DNA of 8,152 nt from Bacteroidia bacterium (GTDB lineage: Bacteria; Bacteroidota; Bacteroidia; Flavobacteriales; NORP286). Positions 7,434-8,152 of this stretch are shown here, one piece after another. A program made the translations under genes and the position numbers. The DNA is taken from NCBI GenBank assembly GCA_016763665.1, contig JAESTI010000296.1, forward strand, positions 1 through 8,152. Reading direction: 5' to 3'. A model generated the notes under the pieces. It was not told the DNA's origin, ran no database searches, and was given only the letters and a program-made list of their open reading frames with translations. Position 1 is the first letter of the stretch. Each line of letters opens with the position of its first letter.

Positions 7434-7474
7434 TTTTTCCTTCAATGCTAAGGTACGTATTTTGGCTTAATTAC

Positions 7475-7504
7475 TTGAAAAATAGTAGTTTTTTAGTATC
7501 TTTG
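7475..7504 (+). promoter_or_regulatory. rpmE2: Bacteroidota housekeeping promoter for rpmE2
   Basis: TTG at 7475-7477, exactly 19 bases of spacer, then TATCTTTG at 7497-7504: a perfect match to the -33/-7 consensus TTG-N19-TAnnTTTG of the primary sigma factor in this phylum. Transcription should begin around 7510-7512, giving a leader of about 27 bases before the ATG at 7538. A strong promoter fits a ribosomal protein gene. Confidence 0.87.
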
Positions 7505-7537
7505 CACTTCATTTTTTAGAAATTAAAGTAATTGATC

Positions 7538-7963
7538 ATGAAACAAGACATTCATCCGGAAGATTATAGACTAGTAGTATTTAAGGATGTATCGTGCGAT
7601 TATTCGTTTTTAACGAAGTCAACAGTACAAACTAAAGATACAGTGAAGTGGGAAGATGGGAATGAATATCCATTATATAAATTGGAGATATCTAACAAGT
7701 CTCATCCATTTTATACTGGTAAAATGAAGTTTGTTGATACTGCAGGAAGAGTAGATAAGTTCTTTGCCAAATATGGTGGCAAGAAAGATGCTCCTGCAAA
7801 AGAAGAGGCTGAATCAGTAGCAGAAGCAATAACTGAAGAAGCTCCAGCAGCAGAAGCAACAAGTGAAGAAGTTTCAGTAGCAGAAGCAACAACTAAAGAG
7901 GCTCCACAAGAAGCTGAACCAGTAGTAGAAGAAAACAAGGAAGAAAAAACTTCAGAGGAATAG
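7538..7963 (+). CDS. rpmE2: 50S ribosomal protein L31 type B, with long acidic repeat tail
   Basis: L31 is a large-subunit protein that helps bridge the two ribosomal subunits. The opening [17 protein letters not shown], the [11 protein letters not shown] block (19-29) and the [20 protein letters not shown] block (56-75) are characteristic of the type B form. The zinc-binding cysteines of the C+ form are lacking; a single Cys20 remains, so it should be zinc-independent. The L31 core ends at about residue 83 (YGGKK). The remaining 58 residues are an extension rich in Glu, Ala, Thr and Val with a 10-residue repeat, making the protein 141 residues against about 80-95 for most L31B. The ATG at 7538 is preferred over an in-frame TTG at 7532, since the family begins MKQDIHP. 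A consensus promoter precedes it and a strong terminator follows the stop by 24 bases. Confidence 0.94.
   Translation: MKQDIHPEDYRLVVFKDVSCDYSFLTKSTVQTKDTVKWEDGNEYPLYKLEISNKSHPFYTGKMKFVDTAGRVDKFFAKYGGKKDAPAKEEAESVAEAITEEAPAAEATSEEVSVAEATTKEAPQEAEPVVEENKEEKTSEE
7820..7909 (+). repeat. Three 30-base in-frame repeats encoding the L31 tail
   Basis: Three consecutive 10-codon units begin at 7820, 7850 and 7880 and encode [20 protein letters not shown] and [10 protein letters not shown]. Each starts with the same nine bases, GCAGAAGCA, and the units diverge towards their ends. They account for the middle of the acidic C-terminal extension of L31 and look like old tandem duplication followed by drift. 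Confidence 0.65.
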
Positions 7964-7987
7964 AATATTAAGTAACCAAAATACGTT

Positions 7988-8017
7988 AAAGTCCCGGATT
8001 TATTCGGGACTTTTTTT
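7988..8017 (+). terminator. Rho-independent terminator after rpmE2
   Basis: AAAGTCCCG (7988-7996) pairs perfectly with CGGGACTTT (8005-8013) around an 8-base loop, and the 3' arm runs into seven T residues (8011-8017), followed by another T-run. This is a textbook intrinsic terminator, 24 bases after the L31 stop. It ends only 11 bases before the ATG of the next gene. Confidence 0.92.
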
Positions 8018-8024
8018 ATTTTTG
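8017..8024 (+). promoter_or_regulatory. Possible -7 element for the GlmU-like gene, inside the terminator T-tract
   Basis: TATTTTTG matches TAnnTTTG exactly and lies four bases before the ATG at 8029, so a transcript from it would be leaderless or nearly so. The position 19 bases upstream holds CGG rather than TTG, so the -33 element is missing. T-rich DNA makes chance matches easy. Confidence 0.3.
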
Positions 8025-8028
8025 AATT

Positions 8029-8152
8029 ATGAACTTCATATTGTTTGACGATTCGTCAAGAACCAATTTTTTACCTTTTACTTTCACACGTCCAGTTGCA
8101 GATATAAGAGCAGGCATTTTAACTATTCGCGAAAAATGGGAAAAGCATTTAA
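8029..8152 (+). CDS. GlmU-like sugar-phosphate nucleotidyltransferase, N-terminal fragment
   Basis: Only the first 41 codons are in the window and the frame is open to the edge. The start MNFILFDDSSRTNFLPFTFT, followed by RPVADIRAGILTIREKWEKH, matches my recollection of the GlmU-family nucleotidyltransferases of Bacteroidota, which typically open M-N-x-I-L-F-D-D and continue L-P-L-T-F-T-R-P-V-A-x-x-R-x-G-I-x-T-I-x-E-K-W. Members are thought to join a sugar phosphate to an NTP, with a left-handed beta-helix behind the nucleotidyl domain, but neither the metal site nor the helix is visible here. It lies directly after the rpmE2 terminator with no Shine-Dalgarno, so it is either leaderless or expressed by read-through from rpmE2. 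The exact substrate cannot be inferred from this fragment. Confidence 0.85.
   Translation, partial: MNFILFDDSSRTNFLPFTFTRPVADIRAGILTIREKWEKHL

Noticed and set aside
7443..7455. TAGCATTG and TACCTTAG on the minus strand as -7 boxes for the PyrR-like gene
   Set aside because: Each has one mismatch and neither has a TTG at 19 bases; the first would also start transcription within the Shine-Dalgarno of the leader ORF.
7692..7938. Two minus-strand open frames rich in Leu or in Ser/Ala
   Set aside because: Their low-complexity products simply mirror the Glu/Ala codon repeats of the L31 tail.

Overview
This window looks like chromosomal DNA of a member of the Bacteroidota, probably from the Cytophagales or a related lineage. 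It is AT-rich. The clearest clue is a promoter with the phylum's own signature, TTG-N19-TATCTTTG, in front of a ribosomal protein gene. Other clues are few strong Shine-Dalgarno sites, a type B ribosomal protein L31 with a long acidic tail, and a GlmU-like nucleotidyltransferase of the family common in this phylum.

Layout from left to right. Bases 1-909 (minus strand) hold the N-terminal 303 codons of a membrane-anchored Deg/HtrA serine protease whose PDZ part lies outside the window. A 178-bp divergent gap follows. On the plus strand come an unrecognised membrane-anchored protein (1088-1663) and dapF (1670-2452), which are almost touching and in the same frame. A 206-bp gap with an inverted repeat, short ACGAAT repeats and a probable promoter leads to a large SNF2-family ATPase (2659-5619). 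Shikimate kinase aroK (5621-6169) follows one base after the ATPase stop, and a secreted MORN/YwqK-like repeat protein (6201-6824) follows 31 bases later. Converging on that cluster from the minus strand is a PyrR-like phosphoribosyltransferase (6914-7420). Divergent from it is rpmE2, ribosomal protein L31 type B (7538-7963), with a strong promoter and a strong intrinsic terminator. The window ends in the first 41 codons of a GlmU-like sugar nucleotidyltransferase (8029 onward).

The genes are mostly housekeeping: envelope protein quality control (Deg), lysine and peptidoglycan precursor synthesis (DapF), chromatin or RNA-polymerase remodelling (SNF2), aromatic amino acid synthesis (AroK), nucleotide salvage or regulation (PyrR-like), translation (L31) and sugar-nucleotide synthesis (GlmU-like). 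I see no mobile element, CRISPR array, tRNA, rRNA or defence island, and no evident new multi-gene system. The more unusual details are local. They are the repetitive acidic tail on L31, a consensus -7 box embedded in the T-tract of the L31 terminator four bases before the next ATG, a tiny leader ORF with a good Shine-Dalgarno overlapping the start of the PyrR-like gene, and two uncharacterised envelope proteins.
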